Position numbers and translations under genes: made by a program. From Streptomyces sp. NBC_01497 (GTDB taxonomy: Bacteria > Actinomycetota > Actinomycetes > Streptomycetales > Streptomycetaceae): a DNA stretch of 64,000 bases. The notes beneath the pieces were generated by a model. It made no database searches and was not told the DNA's origin. It worked only from the letters and a program-made list of their open reading frames with translations. Below are positions 37,564 through 46,726 of the stretch, one piece after another. Where the stretch lies: assembly GCF_036250695.1 (NCBI RefSeq), contig NZ_CP109427.1, positions 186,001 to 250,000 of the forward strand. Reading direction: 5' to 3'. Numbering within the stretch: the stretch's first letter is position 1; every line of letters begins with the position of its first letter.

Positions 37564-37809
37564 GTGCCTGACGTCAAAGTCACCTACGACAAGACCGCGA
37601 ACGCGGCCTACATATACTTCACCGACCCGCAGGTCAGCGTGAGATCAGCACATACCTGTCCCTGCGATCCGATCGATGTCGACGGCATGATCAACCTCGA
37701 CTTCGACAAGCAGGGCCGTCTCATCGGCATCGAGGTCCTGGCCGCCACGTCGAAACTCCCCGAGTACGTGCTCCAAGCCGCCGAGCGGCGGGATCCCCAA
37801 GGAAGTTGA
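37564..37809 (+). CDS. DUF2283-family protein
   Basis: An 81-residue protein. The pattern VKVTYDKTANAAYIYFTD, then DVDGMINLDFDKQGRLIGIEVL and a hydrophobic LPEYVLQAA end, is that of DUF2283, small beta-rich proteins of unknown function often found near toxin-antitoxin or mobile genes. It starts at GTG 37564 with GAAGAGA upstream. It lies just after a transposase remnant and converges on the Imm7 gene. No role is assigned. Confidence 0.8.
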   Translation: MPDVKVTYDKTANAAYIYFTDPQVSVRSAHTCPCDPIDVDGMINLDFDKQGRLIGIEVLAATSKLPEYVLQAAERRDPQGS

Positions 37810-37882
37810 GCCCGGGAGCAGTCCGGCGCGTGCTGTCCTGATAGCCGCCGGATCAGGTTGGAAAGGCTCACTCAACTCGGGA

Positions 37883-38278
37883 TCAGTCCTCGATGACGGG
37901 ACGGACAGGCGAGAGGAAGGGGTCCAGGCGGATATGAATCTCTCCTCTCGCCATGACCTTGACGCGAAAAGCGCCCTGGCCCGGCGCGACCTCCATGTCC
38001 GGAGAGCGCTCGTAGAGCAGACCCCAGGAGCCCGGGAAACGGGTGGCGATGTGACGCAGAAGACCGTCCACGTCCTCGGCCTCGTCCCTGCGCCTGTTCA
38101 CGAGGCCGTTGACCAGAACGAAGTACTCGCCGTTGTGCACGTTCAATGCAGCCTCGCCGGTCGACCAGTCGATCTCAGAGATTTTCGCCCGTAATTCGGC
38201 GATTCCCTCGTCGCGACTCCCTGCATCCGACTCCTCGGCCGATTCGGCGATCCCGAACCAGCCATGAAACTCATACAT
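37883..38278 (-). CDS. Imm7-family immunity protein
   Basis: A 131-residue cytosolic protein matching the Imm7 family of polymorphic-toxin immunity proteins. The hallmarks are the start MYEFHGWFGIAES, an acidic middle (AELRAKISEIDW), NGEYFVLVNGLVNRR, ATRFPGSWGLLYERS and an arginine-rich beta end (RGEIHIRLDPFL). It would bind and block a partner toxin. The gene begins five bases after the stop of the toxin-tip remnant at 38284-38604, the usual toxin-immunity order. The immunity gene is intact while the toxin is broken, so it may be an orphan that protects against kin. Confidence 0.85.
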   Translation of the reverse strand: MYEFHGWFGIAESAEESDAGSRDEGIAELRAKISEIDWSTGEAALNVHNGEYFVLVNGLVNRRRDEAEDVDGLLRHIATRFPGSWGLLYERSPDMEVAPGQGAFRVKVMARGEIHIRLDPFLSPVRPVIED

Positions 38279-38283
38279 GGCCG

Positions 38284-38604
38284 TTATCCTAGTGGAGTTT
38301 TATCGATCACACGGTCGATGCCGAAGCGTCGACCGCATTCCTCAAGCCTCGCGATGACATCAAGGCCCGGCTCGCCGCCGAAAGGGGAATATGGCGTGCG
38401 TCCAATTGTATCGCATATTCGAATATTTCTTTCGCCTGGTTGCGAAGGACTCTTCCTCCCTGCATTCCGCGGATTTCGACTGCCGACGTACTGGTCGCCG
38501 ATGGCGTCGAACTCGCGTCCCTCGGGGCCATTTTCGAACTTGCCACCGGACTCGCCGCCCAGGCGTTCAGACAGTTCGTCGGCAGCGGGATCTGGTTTGT
38601 TCAC
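38284..38604 (-). pseudogene. C-terminal toxin tip (restriction-endonuclease-fold type), doubly frameshifted
   Basis: The first frame reads ADELSERLGGESGGKFENGP and EGREFDAIGDQYVG, the entry of a family of restriction-endonuclease-fold toxins found at the ends of RHS and other secreted proteins. Between about 38395 and 38490 the sense lies in a second frame (GMQGGRVLRNQAKEIFEYAI). It then returns to the first frame (GRTPYSPFGGEPGLDVIARL, GIDRVIDKTP, stop at 38284). Two compensating indels have scrambled the centre. No repeat-domain carrier gene is attached upstream, so only a silent cassette is left. Confidence 0.72.
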
Positions 38605-38679
38605 CTGACGAGTTTGCCGAGTCCGCCATTGTCCTCGTGCGGACCCGGTCCCTCCTCCCCGCTCCCTCCACCTTCTCCC

Positions 38680-38815
38680 TCAGCGTCCGTTCCTCCGCGT
38701 CCGCCTGATCTCGTCGTCCCGGTTGAAGTGAAGCAGTGCCACGACCCGCGAGTCGACGGTCCAGAAGTCCTCCTCGTGGAGCCGGAGATGGTCCGCCCGC
38801 CTGCTACTCGGACCC
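38680..38815 (-). pseudogene. DUF6879-like C-terminal fragment
   Basis: About 45 codons on the reverse strand read HLRLHEEDFWTVDSRVVALL and HFNRDDEI before a stop at 38680-38682. The DFW-x-x-D-x-R pattern resembles the end of DUF6879 proteins, which usually sit next to XRE regulators in Streptomyces. No start or upstream half is left. Confidence 0.45.
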
Positions 38816-38929
38816 GTTGACTTGTGATCAACCAACTGGAAAGGTCACCTCCACGCAGCGAGACAACGTTGTCAGATTCGGCCCCCAGCGGCGTGCGCGG
38901 ACCAGCGCGGTGTGGAACAGGAGAGCGGC

Positions 38930-41371
38930 ATGACACAGGACGTACCTCCGGGCGGTGCCCGCCTGACGCGCAAGGGCTTCCTGCGAGGCCTCGCAGTGAC
39001 GGGCGCGGGCATGGCGCTCGCGCAGTCCCCGCTCCTGTCCGGCGTGGCCGGCGCGGTGGCGGGCACGGCGAAGAGCGCGGGCGGCAAGGGCGCCCCGGGG
39101 GACCTGGCCGGGCACGTGAACCCCTTCGTGGGTACCGCGATCCAGAAGGACAGCCCCCTTGCCTTCGGCAGCCAGCAGGCAGGGAACACCCAGCCCGGGG
39201 CGGTCGCGCCCTTCGGGATGGTCACGTGGGGCCCGGACACGGTCGCGAACCAGCCAGGTGGCTACTCCTGGGCCGATCCGAGCATCCGCGGCTTCAGCCT
39301 GACGCACATCTCGGGCGGTGGCTGCGACTCGCTCGGCGACTTCCCGTTCATGCCGTTCCCCGGCGAGGTGACGTCCTCGCCCGCGACGACGCCCGAGCGA
39401 TATGCCTCGGCCTTCTCGCACCAGGCGGAGTCCGCCTCCCCGGGCTACTACGGGGTACGCCTGGACAACGGCACGAAGGCGGAGTTCACCGCGACGCAGC
39501 GAACGGGTACCGGGCGTTTCAGCTACCCCGGCGGCACGACGGCGAGCCTCCTCGTGGACGTCTCGGGCTCGGCGGCCGGCGCGAGCGCCGCCGAGGTGCA
39601 GGTCGGTCGGGACACGCTCAGCGGCTGGGCCGAGAGCGGCATGTTCTGCGGGGCTGACGACCTCTACCGGGTCTACTTCTGGGCCGAGTTCGACCAGCCG
39701 TTCAAGACCTCGGGGACCTGGAGCGGCGACACCGTGCGCCCCGGCGGCACGAAGGCCGCGTGCGCGGCACAGAACGACGGCACTGACGACAAGAGCGGGA
39801 ACTCGTGCCTGGCATCCCCCGCGAGCGCCGCGGGCACCGGCGCGGCCGGCTGCGGCGCGTACGTCACCTTCGACGGGCCGGCGGTCGAGGTCCGGGTGGG
39901 TATCTCCTTCACCAGCCTGGCCGGTGCGCGCGCCAACCTGCGCGCGGAGAACCACGGGAGCTTCGAGGCGCAGCGCGCGCGGGTCCGCGCCGAGTGGAAC
40001 GAGCGGCTCGGCGCGATCCGCGTCGAGGGCGGTGAGCCGGCGGACCTGGCGACCTTCTACACGGCGCTCTACCACTGCTTCCTGCACCCGAACGTCTTCT
40101 CCGACGCGAGCGGTGAGTACAGCGGCTTCGACGGGAAGACGCACCGCGCGCGCAGCGGGCACGCGCAGTACGCCAACTTCTCGGGCTGGGACGTCTACCG
40201 CTCCCAGATCCAGTTGCTCGCCATGCTCGCGCCGCGCGAGACGAGCGACATGATGCAGTCGATGGTGAACGGCTACGCGCAGAGCGGTCAGTTGCCCAAG
40301 TGGTCGCTCGCCAACGGCGAGGCCTACATCATGGTCGGCGACCCGGCGGCACCCATCCTCGCCGACGCCTACGCCTTCGGGGCCCGGGACTTCGACGTGC
40401 GGGCCGCGGTGGACGCACTCGTCGCGCAGGCGACGAAGGCGAACGGCATCCGCCCGGGGATCGAGGACTTCCAGCGGCTCGGTTACCTCCCGGCCGATCG
40501 GACCTACGAGCAGTACCACTACGGTGCGGTCTCGACCTCGCTGGAGTACAACACCGCCGACTTCGCCGTGGCCGAACTGGCCCGGCAGACCGGGGACAAG
40601 CGGACCGCGGCGGCGTTCGACAAGCGCGCCCAGTACTGGCGGAAGCTCTTCAACCCGCGGACGGGCTACATCCAGGCGCGCAACACGGACGGCTCCTGGG
40701 CCGCGGACTTCGACCCCGCGAGTCCCACGAACTTCGTGGAGGGCAACGCCACCCAGTACACCTGGATGGTGCCGTTCGACGTGCGGGGCCTCTTCGACGC
40801 GCTCGGCGGCGACGAAGCCGTCCGCGCGCGTCTCGACACCTTCTTCACCCAGCTGAACGCGGGGATGGACAAGCCGTACGCCTGGATGGGCAACGAACCG
40901 AACATCCCTGTCCCCTACCTGTACGCGTACGCGGGGGCGCCGTACCGCACGCAGGAGGTGGTGCGCCGGGCGATGACGGAGCTGTATACGCCGGAGCCGG
41001 GTGGGCTGCCGGGCAACGATGACCTCGGCACGATGAGCGCCTGGTACGTGTGGTCGGCGCTCGGCATGTTCCCGCAGGTGCCGGGGCGGGCCGAACTGGT
41101 CCTCGCCAGTCCGCTGTTCCGTGCGGCCACAGTGCGGCTCGGCTCGGGCCGCACGATCGAGGTGCACGCGCCGCATGCCGCCCGGGACGTGCCGTACGTG
41201 CAGGGACTGCTCGTCAACGGCCGCCGCTCCACGAAGCCGTGGCTGCCGGCCGAGTTCGTTCACACCGGTGGCAAGCTGGACTTCTCGCTCGCGTCGACGC
41301 CGGACCGGAGCTGGGGCAGCGAGCCCGCCGACGCGCCGCCCTCCTTCGGGGTAGGCGGCCACGGGGCCTGA
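38930..41371 (+). CDS. GH92-family glycoside hydrolase (alpha-1,2-mannosidase-like), exported
   Basis: An 813-residue secreted glycosidase. The N-terminus looks like a Tat signal with a Lys in place of the second Arg (LTRKGFLRGLAVTGAGMALA). The body has GH92 landmarks: HVNPFVGTA, AFGSQQAGNTQPGAVAPFGM, IRGFSLTHISGGGC, the central YTALYHCFLHPNVFSD, NGYAQSGQLPKW, NATQYTWMVPFD and the catalytic-region GNDDLGTMSAWYVWSALGMF. GH92 enzymes are calcium-dependent exo-mannosidases acting on fungal or plant mannans and N-glycans. ATG 38930 follows CAGGAG. The gene stands alone and ends at a strong terminator. It would feed on fungal mannoproteins or plant debris. Confidence 0.92.
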   Translation: MTQDVPPGGARLTRKGFLRGLAVTGAGMALAQSPLLSGVAGAVAGTAKSAGGKGAPGDLAGHVNPFVGTAIQKDSPLAFGSQQAGNTQPGAVAPFGMVTWGPDTVANQPGGYSWADPSIRGFSLTHISGGGCDSLGDFPFMPFPGEVTSSPATTPERYASAFSHQAESASPGYYGVRLDNGTKAEFTATQRTGTGRFSYPGGTTASLLVDVSGSAAGASAAEVQVGRDTLSGWAESGMFCGADDLYRVYFWAEFDQPFKTSGTWSGDTVRPGGTKAACAAQNDGTDDKSGNSCLASPASAAGTGAAGCGAYVTFDGPAVEVRVGISFTSLAGARANLRAENHGSFEAQRARVRAEWNERLGAIRVEGGEPADLATFYTALYHCFLHPNVFSDASGEYSGFDGKTHRARSGHAQYANFSGWDVYRSQIQLLAMLAPRETSDMMQSMVNGYAQSGQLPKWSLANGEAYIMVGDPAAPILADAYAFGARDFDVRAAVDALVAQATKANGIRPGIEDFQRLGYLPADRTYEQYHYGAVSTSLEYNTADFAVAELARQTGDKRTAAAFDKRAQYWRKLFNPRTGYIQARNTDGSWAADFDPASPTNFVEGNATQYTWMVPFDVRGLFDALGGDEAVRARLDTFFTQLNAGMDKPYAWMGNEPNIPVPYLYAYAGAPYRTQEVVRRAMTELYTPEPGGLPGNDDLGTMSAWYVWSALGMFPQVPGRAELVLASPLFRAATVRLGSGRTIEVHAPHAARDVPYVQGLLVNGRRSTKPWLPAEFVHTGGKLDFSLASTPDRSWGSEPADAPPSFGVGGHGA

Positions 41372-41505
41372 GCTCCCGCCGCCGACCGCCCTTTCCGGCC
41401 CGCGCCGGGAGGCGTCCGCCGACCGCTGCCCGGCCTCCGCGGCGGGATGTCCCCGCATCCCCGGACCGCTGCACGGGCGAGTGCTCCCAGCGCGCCGGGA
41501 GAACC

Positions 41506-41545
41506 GAGGGGCCCCAGACCGACCGTTCTGGGGCCCCTCGTTTCA
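41506..41545 (+). terminator. terminator after the GH92 gene
   Basis: A perfect 13-bp stem (GAGGGGCCCCAGA / TCTGGGGCCCCTC) with an 8-base loop, followed by GTTTC. A short GGGCAGC x4 tandem repeat lies further on at 41654-41681; the rest of 41372-41861 holds nothing recognisable. Confidence 0.85.
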
Positions 41546-41861
41546 TCGAGGACCGGACATCAGACACGTGTATTCGCGCGTGCGCACGACACGGAGCCGG
41601 ACACCAGCGAAAACCTCCACGCTGTCACCTATCAGCCTCATGCCTCATGCCTCGGGCAGCGGGCAGCGGGCAGCGGGCAGCGTCTACGGTGTGTCCTGCG
41701 GCCACCGCATGATCTTCAGTCTTCAGGCACCGATGATCAACGGTGGCCGTACCTGTTCCCGCAGCGCCGTTCACCAGCACAACCGCGAACCGCTGCTGGA
41801 GGAGTAACGGGTCGATCAAAGCCGGAGGGCCGCTGTCAGTGCCGGGTGATAGGAAGCGGGG

Positions 41862-42611
41862 ATGACCCAGACACCTGCCTTCGAAGACCTCCTGGACCTG
41901 GTCCAGGACCGCTCCGCCGCGCTGCACAGCAGCGTCGCGGGCTCCCCCGATCTGGATGTCCGCGTCCCCAGCTGCCCCGACTGGTCACTCCGCGACCTCG
42001 TCGAGCACCTTATTGAAGTGCACCGGTTCTGGGCGGCGGCAGTCGTGGCCGGTCCCAGCGAGAAGCCCCCGACCGTGAAACCGGCCGATGACATGCTGTC
42101 AGCCGACCTACTGGCTCGTTCGGCCGCAGCCACCGAGGAGCTGATCGCCGCCCTGCGAGCCGCTGGTCCCGCGGTGGGTTGCTGGACCTGGTGGGGCAAC
42201 TCCGACGTGCCGTCGACGAGCGGTGCCGTGGCGCGCCATCAGGTCCAGGAGGCCGCTGTTCACGCCTTCGACGCCCAGCTTGCCACCGGGACTCCCCAGC
42301 CGGTCCCGGCGGTTGTCGCACTCGACGGCATCGCCGAGTTCGTCGGCGTCAGCCACGGCACCGCCGGCCCCTGGCCGCACGAGGCGGCCCGGATCGGCCT
42401 GCACGCCGCCGAGGGCGAGTCGTGGCTGGTCGACCTGACGGCTTCGGGCTCACACCTCATCGACGGCCAACACGAGACGGCCGCCGATCTGCACGGATCG
42501 GCCAGCAACCTGTTGCTCGCCCTGCACGGCCGCCTCCCCCTCGACAGCCTGCGAAGCGAGGGTGACCGCGCCACCCTGGAGAACGTCCTGAGCTGGCCCG
42601 ACTTGAGCTGA
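41862..42611 (+). CDS. maleylpyruvate-isomerase-family mycothiol-dependent protein
   Basis: A 249-residue DinB-like four-helix-bundle protein with an MDMPI N-terminal domain and a C-terminal SCP-like cap. Metal-ligand residues are visible: the His of WSLRDLVEHLIEVHRFW and the late His/Asp pair in HQVQEAAVHAFDAQLA. The typical PSCPDW opening is present. Family members use mycothiol for isomerisation or thiol-transfer detoxification; most Streptomyces paralogues are uncharacterised. It starts at ATG 41862 with AGGAAGCGGGG upstream. It has no operon partners. Confidence 0.87.
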   Translation: MTQTPAFEDLLDLVQDRSAALHSSVAGSPDLDVRVPSCPDWSLRDLVEHLIEVHRFWAAAVVAGPSEKPPTVKPADDMLSADLLARSAAATEELIAALRAAGPAVGCWTWWGNSDVPSTSGAVARHQVQEAAVHAFDAQLATGTPQPVPAVVALDGIAEFVGVSHGTAGPWPHEAARIGLHAAEGESWLVDLTASGSHLIDGQHETAADLHGSASNLLLALHGRLPLDSLRSEGDRATLENVLSWPDLS

Positions 42612-42768
42612 CCTCCCAGCCCAGGCCCTACGCTCTGACCTGCGGTGGCCGCACCAGCAAGGTCACGGTCTACGGCTGGAGTCAGGGTACTTGGGGCGGA
42701 GATCAGCCTGCCGGAAGGGAAGGCCATGACGGTCATCAAGCCTGAGTCGACGCCCCCCTTGGGAGGGG

Positions 42769-43082
42769 GTGCCGCGGGAGCCGGCCGCCGGCAGCAGCCG
42801 CAGCAGCGGCGTGGTCGTGTTGGCCGGGTCGAGCGGACGGGTGGATCAGCGGCGTGCCCGTCCGCTCGCTGAGCAGGCCTCCTCGCCTTGGTCATCCGCT
42901 GGTTCGGCGGGGCAGGGCATCCAGAGGGCACCTGCGAGATGCCGCTGGCGACGTTCCTCGCAGCCGTAAATCTGCTGCGATCTCGCGGCGTCGAGCGCGT
43001 CGGCGTCCTCGGAGTACCCAAGGGCGCCGAGGCGGCCGGCACGACGCGGCTCGCGACCGTGGCGCTGCTGCGCGCACGGTGA
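42769..43082 (+). pseudogene. BAAT/acyl-CoA-thioesterase-type hydrolase fragment, frameshifted
   Basis: One frame reads PREPAAGSSRSSGVVVLAGS and SGRVDQRRARPLAEQ. After a shift near 42890 a second frame continues VIRWFGGAGHPEGTCEMPL and FLAAVNLLRSRGVERVGVLG, ending in VPKGAEAA. This is the entry and nucleophile elbow of BAAT C-terminal hydrolases, in which the expected nucleophile Ser/Cys is here Pro (GVPKGAEAA instead of GxSKGAE). The rest of the domain is gone. Confidence 0.7.
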
Positions 43083-43568
43083 CCCGACATCACGGCCGCC
43101 CAGGGGTACAGGCCGTGGAGAGGCTCTCGCTCCGGTCCCACGCCGGCCAGCGCGCGGCCCACCTTGGCTGCGGCCCTCGGAGCACTGGGGGATGGAGTGG
43201 GGAGCTGCGAGCCCCCGGTCCAGCCGGGGGCCTGCCGGCGTCCCGGTGGATGACTTGGGTGGCTTCTGGCCGGCCAGGGGACGGAGTGTGGCGCCCCGGC
43301 CCCGGCTGCTGCAGGTGTTGAGTATGGAGGTGAGGGCAGGTCTTCGGTGGTGGTGGGTTTGAGGACGGACTTTACGGCAGCGTGCAGTCGTCGGCGTTGG
43401 TGCACCGAATGGCGGTGTTCCGGGGTTTCCACACGTCGGGCCGCTGTCGCCTTGAGGAGAGTTTGAGGACTCGGAGGCCTTGATCGGCTGGAGTCGGTGA
43501 GGTCGTCGCCGAGGGATGTGCGCTGAGCCGCAGTCCACTTGTCCGCGCCGGAGCGCTAAGGTGCGCTG
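43083..43568. other. gap between the BAAT fragment and the VOC gene
   Basis: No gene supported on either strand. Codon use is irregular and stops are frequent, and no hairpin or repeat stands out. Confidence 0.4.
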
Positions 43569-44003
43569 ATGTCAGCGATCAAGAAGTTCCAAGTCACCTT
43601 TGACTGCGCGGAACCTGAGCGCCTTGCTCGTTTCTGGTGTGAGGTGCTGGGTTACGAGATACCGCCTCCACCGGAGGGGTCCGCCACCTGGGACGATTTC
43701 AACCGTACATTGCCTCCTGAGGAGCGGGACTCGTGGTTCGCCTGCAGTGATCCCTCAGGCGAGGGCCCGCGCCTGTACTTCCAGCGCATCCCAGAAGGCA
43801 AGGTCGTCAAGAATCGGGTGCATCTCGACGTCCGGGTCGGCACCGGACTCGTGGGGGACGAGCGCCTCGCCGCGCTCGAAGCCGAGTGCGCCCGCCTGGT
43901 CGCCCTCGGCGCCACCCACGTGCAAACGCTGTATGCCGATGAGGAAAACGAGTCGTGCATCCCCATGCTGGACATCGAGGGCAACGAATTCTGCGTCGAC
44001 TGA
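43569..44003 (+). CDS. VOC-family (glyoxalase-like) protein
   Basis: A 144-residue protein with the two beta-alpha-beta-beta-beta modules of the vicinal-oxygen-chelate fold: FQVTFDCAEPERLARFWCEV at the start and VHLDVRVGTG opening the second half, closing with MLDIEGNEFCVD. This Glyoxalase_6-like type is common in actinobacteria, where roles range from antibiotic binding to small isomerases. Only some of the usual metal ligands (His and Glu of the second module) are evident, so a binding role is possible. It starts at ATG 43569 and is followed by a strong terminator. Confidence 0.88.
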   Translation: MSAIKKFQVTFDCAEPERLARFWCEVLGYEIPPPPEGSATWDDFNRTLPPEERDSWFACSDPSGEGPRLYFQRIPEGKVVKNRVHLDVRVGTGLVGDERLAALEAECARLVALGATHVQTLYADEENESCIPMLDIEGNEFCVD

Positions 44004-44012
44004 TGCGTTCTC

Positions 44013-44048
44013 GGGGCCGGGGAGGCGCGAAGCGGCCTCCCCGGCCCC
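44013..44048 (+). terminator. terminator after the VOC gene
   Basis: A perfect 14-bp stem (GGGGCCGGGGAGGC / GCCTCCCCGGCCCC) with an 8-base loop, starting 10 bases after the stop codon. Confidence 0.82.
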
Positions 44049-44284
44049 TCCCTCTGGTCCCGTAGGAGTGGAACGCACCCCGTGGAGGCGAGGTTGTGCA
44101 CCATGCTGGTGCCGAGCATGGCGGTGCGGACACGAGACGGTGGCCGCGGCGGATGACACGGTCGGCCACGGTTTCGACAGGCGGAGCCGTGGCGCGGACT
44201 GCCGCCGCGTCGATCACTTCGGTACAACGGATGGCAGTCGCCGTGGTCGTGCACACGACGCTGCCGTCTGCCGTGGCCTATCTT

Positions 44285-45466
44285 TCAGGAGGTGCGGATG
44301 CCCAGTGCGACGACCTGGGTGACCCCGTCGTCGGCGAAGTTGTCATCGCTGACCAGGACCAGGGTGTGTTCGCCGTTCGGCAGCGTCGGGCCCCAGGTCA
44401 TGCCCTCGGTGTTGTCGACCGTGGAGAGGCCCAACTTGTCGAAGTCCGCGACCAGTTTCTTGCGCATCGGCACGATCTTCCGTCCGGCCAGGGAGTCGAC
44501 GCCGCGCACCTCGGTCGCGCCGCGCGTGGTGGCGTCGTAGACGCGGATCTTGTAGCCCGAACCCGCGACCCATGTACGTTCGAGTACGAGATAGCGGCCG
44601 GGGTCCCCGGGGAACGCGAGGATCGACGGCACGCCGGTGTCCGCGGGCCACGGGCTCGACGGGTCGGACTCGGCGAAGATCCTCTCCAGCGGGTAGGCGA
44701 ACTGCCCCAGGACGTCTCCCTTCCGGTTCTGCCGCGTCACGCGGACCAGCGCACCGTGTTCCACTGTGGGCTCCGGGCCGTCCTGGAGCAGCGGGCCCTC
44801 GACGGCGCTCGTCAGCACGCGGTTCTTGTCGCCGAACGTGATCGCCTCGACCGCCTTGTTCCGGCGGAGGCCCCGATCACCCGTGGTGTAGACGTAGTTG
44901 GGCGGCAGTGGCAGCTGGCCGTGGTACGCACCGGAGCGGCCGGCGAACTGGATCGACGGCTGAATCAGCGGCTGGCCGGGCGACGTCGGCCGGTCGCCCT
45001 CCTGCGCCCACCAGTACCGGCAGCTGAGCGGGTCCACCCGCACCTCCTCCGGGTCCACGACCTTGCCGTCGCCGGCACTTGCCGGTGGATAGACGGACCC
45101 GTCCGGCTGGAGGAACGGGTGGGTGCCGGTGAAGTCGACGGAGTGCACACCGGCGCCGTCCACCCTGATCTTCGCCGTGTAGAAGCGCGCGGGCTGGAGG
45201 TTCGAGCGGTCGTCGCTGATCACCACGTACTGGCCCGTGCACGGGTCACGGTCGATGCCGGACAGCCCGCCGACCGTGGTGTCCTGGAAGGTGAGGCCGC
45301 GCGGGACGATCTTCTCGCCCAGCAGCCGGACGTTCACGGCCGCGGACGACACGGCGGGGCCGGGCCGGGCGGGGGTACCGCTCGCCTGGGCCGCCACCGC
45401 GGGGGCCATCGCCGCCACCAGTGCCAGGGCCGCGACGGACGCCCGGGGGATCAAGGAGAGTTTCAT
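44285..45466 (-). CDS. secreted esterase-like activity of phytase family protein
   Basis: A 393-residue exported protein. The signal peptide runs to about residue 30 (ALALVAAMAPAVAAQA). The mature part is a predicted beta-propeller of the phytase-like / esterase-like family: FQDTTVGGLSGIDRDP, YVVISDDRSNLQPARFYTA, VDPEEVRVDP, VEAITFGDKNRVLTS, YLVLERTWVAGSG and the end NTEGMTWGPTLPNGEHTLVL. These proteins are seen with purple acid phosphatases and may release phosphate from organic esters, but activity is proven for few. It starts at ATG 45464-45466 with AAGGAGAG upstream. No operon partner. Confidence 0.87.
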   Translation of the reverse strand: MKLSLIPRASVAALALVAAMAPAVAAQASGTPARPGPAVSSAAVNVRLLGEKIVPRGLTFQDTTVGGLSGIDRDPCTGQYVVISDDRSNLQPARFYTAKIRVDGAGVHSVDFTGTHPFLQPDGSVYPPASAGDGKVVDPEEVRVDPLSCRYWWAQEGDRPTSPGQPLIQPSIQFAGRSGAYHGQLPLPPNYVYTTGDRGLRRNKAVEAITFGDKNRVLTSAVEGPLLQDGPEPTVEHGALVRVTRQNRKGDVLGQFAYPLERIFAESDPSSPWPADTGVPSILAFPGDPGRYLVLERTWVAGSGYKIRVYDATTRGATEVRGVDSLAGRKIVPMRKKLVADFDKLGLSTVDNTEGMTWGPTLPNGEHTLVLVSDDNFADDGVTQVVALGIRTS

Positions 45467-45908
45467 GTAAGCGATCTTGGCCCGCGTACCCACCGAGCGC
45501 AGTCACCCACACGCGTGACGTCGTCACGCAACCGAGTGACCTGGGGGCGGAGCAACAAGGGGGCGGGCCTCTGCCACGCGCTCACAGGCCCCGACGGGAG
45601 GCACCGATGGTGTGGCTGTCGGCGGATGAATGGCCAGGTGTACGGCCTGACGCACCGTCGGCCTCCGCCCGCTCTCGTGACCCGAATCGTGGGCGAGAAC
45701 GCTGCCAGGGAGCCGGCCGGCAGGCGCCGGCGGACGTTGCCCCGGCGGCCGGCAACCCCGCTCCGAAGGCTCCTCGGCCGCCGGAGCCCACGCGTTACTG
45801 GTCGAGCGTGGGCCGTCGGTGCCCTGCCATCAACGGGATCAGTGCACCCCGGAGCGGGCCACGGGAGCGACCCGGCCCCGGGGGGCACACGAACTTCCCG
45901 ACCCTACG
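45467..45908. other. gap between two secreted-protein genes
   Basis: No reading frame with recognisable content. It must hold the esterase-like gene's promoter at its left edge (TTGCGTGACGACGTCACG, a palindromic stretch near 45515-45533, is the only visible structure). Confidence 0.4.
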
Positions 45909-46376
45909 TCACAGGAATTTACCGGAGGCATTGTTGTTCTGCATTTTCGCATTCAAGTCGCCGAACCGCCCCGGGCCGAAGTCCTGGCATGCCACGGAGC
46001 AGCTGTAGCCGCTGTTGTAGTACACGCGATAGGTTTGGGTTTCGTTCCAGTTGTCCACGAAGGCGGCGTTGTTCTTGACGCTCAGCCCGGCTCCCTCGCC
46101 ACCGTAGTATCCGGCGTAGAACTGCCATCCGGATCCGTAATTGGAGATGTTGGCGGCCGTTTCGAATTCCGCGCCGTAGTCCGCCCTGCCATTACTGGCG
46201 GTATGGGTCACGGCATATTCCTGGCTGTGATAGTAGATGCATACGAAGCCGGGGTCGCTGCACGCAGTCGAGTTCGCCGAGTTGGGCGCGGCGGAGGCGG
46301 AAGGGGCCGTCGCCAGAGCCGTCGCGACGAGGCCGGCCGCCGCGACGGCGATCGAAGTGATCCTTTTCATGCGCAT
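45909..46376 (-). CDS. secreted small protein, peptidase-inhibitor I36-like
   Basis: A 155-residue exported protein with a signal peptide ending near ATAPSASAA. The mature part has four cysteines in the arrangement of I36-type inhibitors and related beta/gamma-crystallin-like proteins (CSDPGFVCIYYH, then SGYSCSVACQDFG), and it is rich in Tyr, Asn and Gly. I36 members inhibit metallopeptidases; others are structural, so inhibition is not certain. ATG 46374-46376 follows GGGGGATGGC; a second ATG six bases later is also possible. The 21-copy TCGG tract lies 267 bases upstream of this start, possibly in its promoter region. Confidence 0.8.
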   Translation of the reverse strand: MRMKRITSIAVAAAGLVATALATAPSASAAPNSANSTACSDPGFVCIYYHSQEYAVTHTASNGRADYGAEFETAANISNYGSGWQFYAGYYGGEGAGLSVKNNAAFVDNWNETQTYRVYYNSGYSCSVACQDFGPGRFGDLNAKMQNNNASGKFL

Positions 46377-46642
46377 GGCGCCATCCCCCGTTAGGTCCGT
46401 TGTGCGTCGAGCGTCTGCTTGACGCCGGATCGCGGTTCTCACGAACCGCTTCGCGCGCTCATACGCTAGAGGAGGTGCACGACCCGAAGTAACCCCCCGT
46501 ACAGCTGAGTTCGCCGGTGATTGGCATGGCCGCGTCGACCGTTGCCGGGCCACGCTTCCGTCACCGCCCCGGGTCGACCGGCGAGGAGGCGGCCGTCCCG
46601 CCGCGTCGGACCGCCCGTCGCTCCGGGGGCGGGAGCGAGGAG

Positions 46643-46726
46643 TCGGTCGGTCGGTCGGTCGGTCGGTCGGTCGGTCGGTCGGTCGGTCGGTCGGTCGGTC
46701 GGTCGGTCGGTCGGTCGGTCGGTCGG
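46643..46726 (+). repeat. (TCGG)21 tetranucleotide microsatellite
   Basis: Exactly 21 uninterrupted copies of TCGG (84 bases). A four-base unit in a tract this long is prone to slippage and is rare in Streptomyces chromosomes. It is open in every frame but lies in no supported gene; the nearest genes are the inhibitor-like gene to the left and the LacI relic to the right. Confidence 0.97.
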
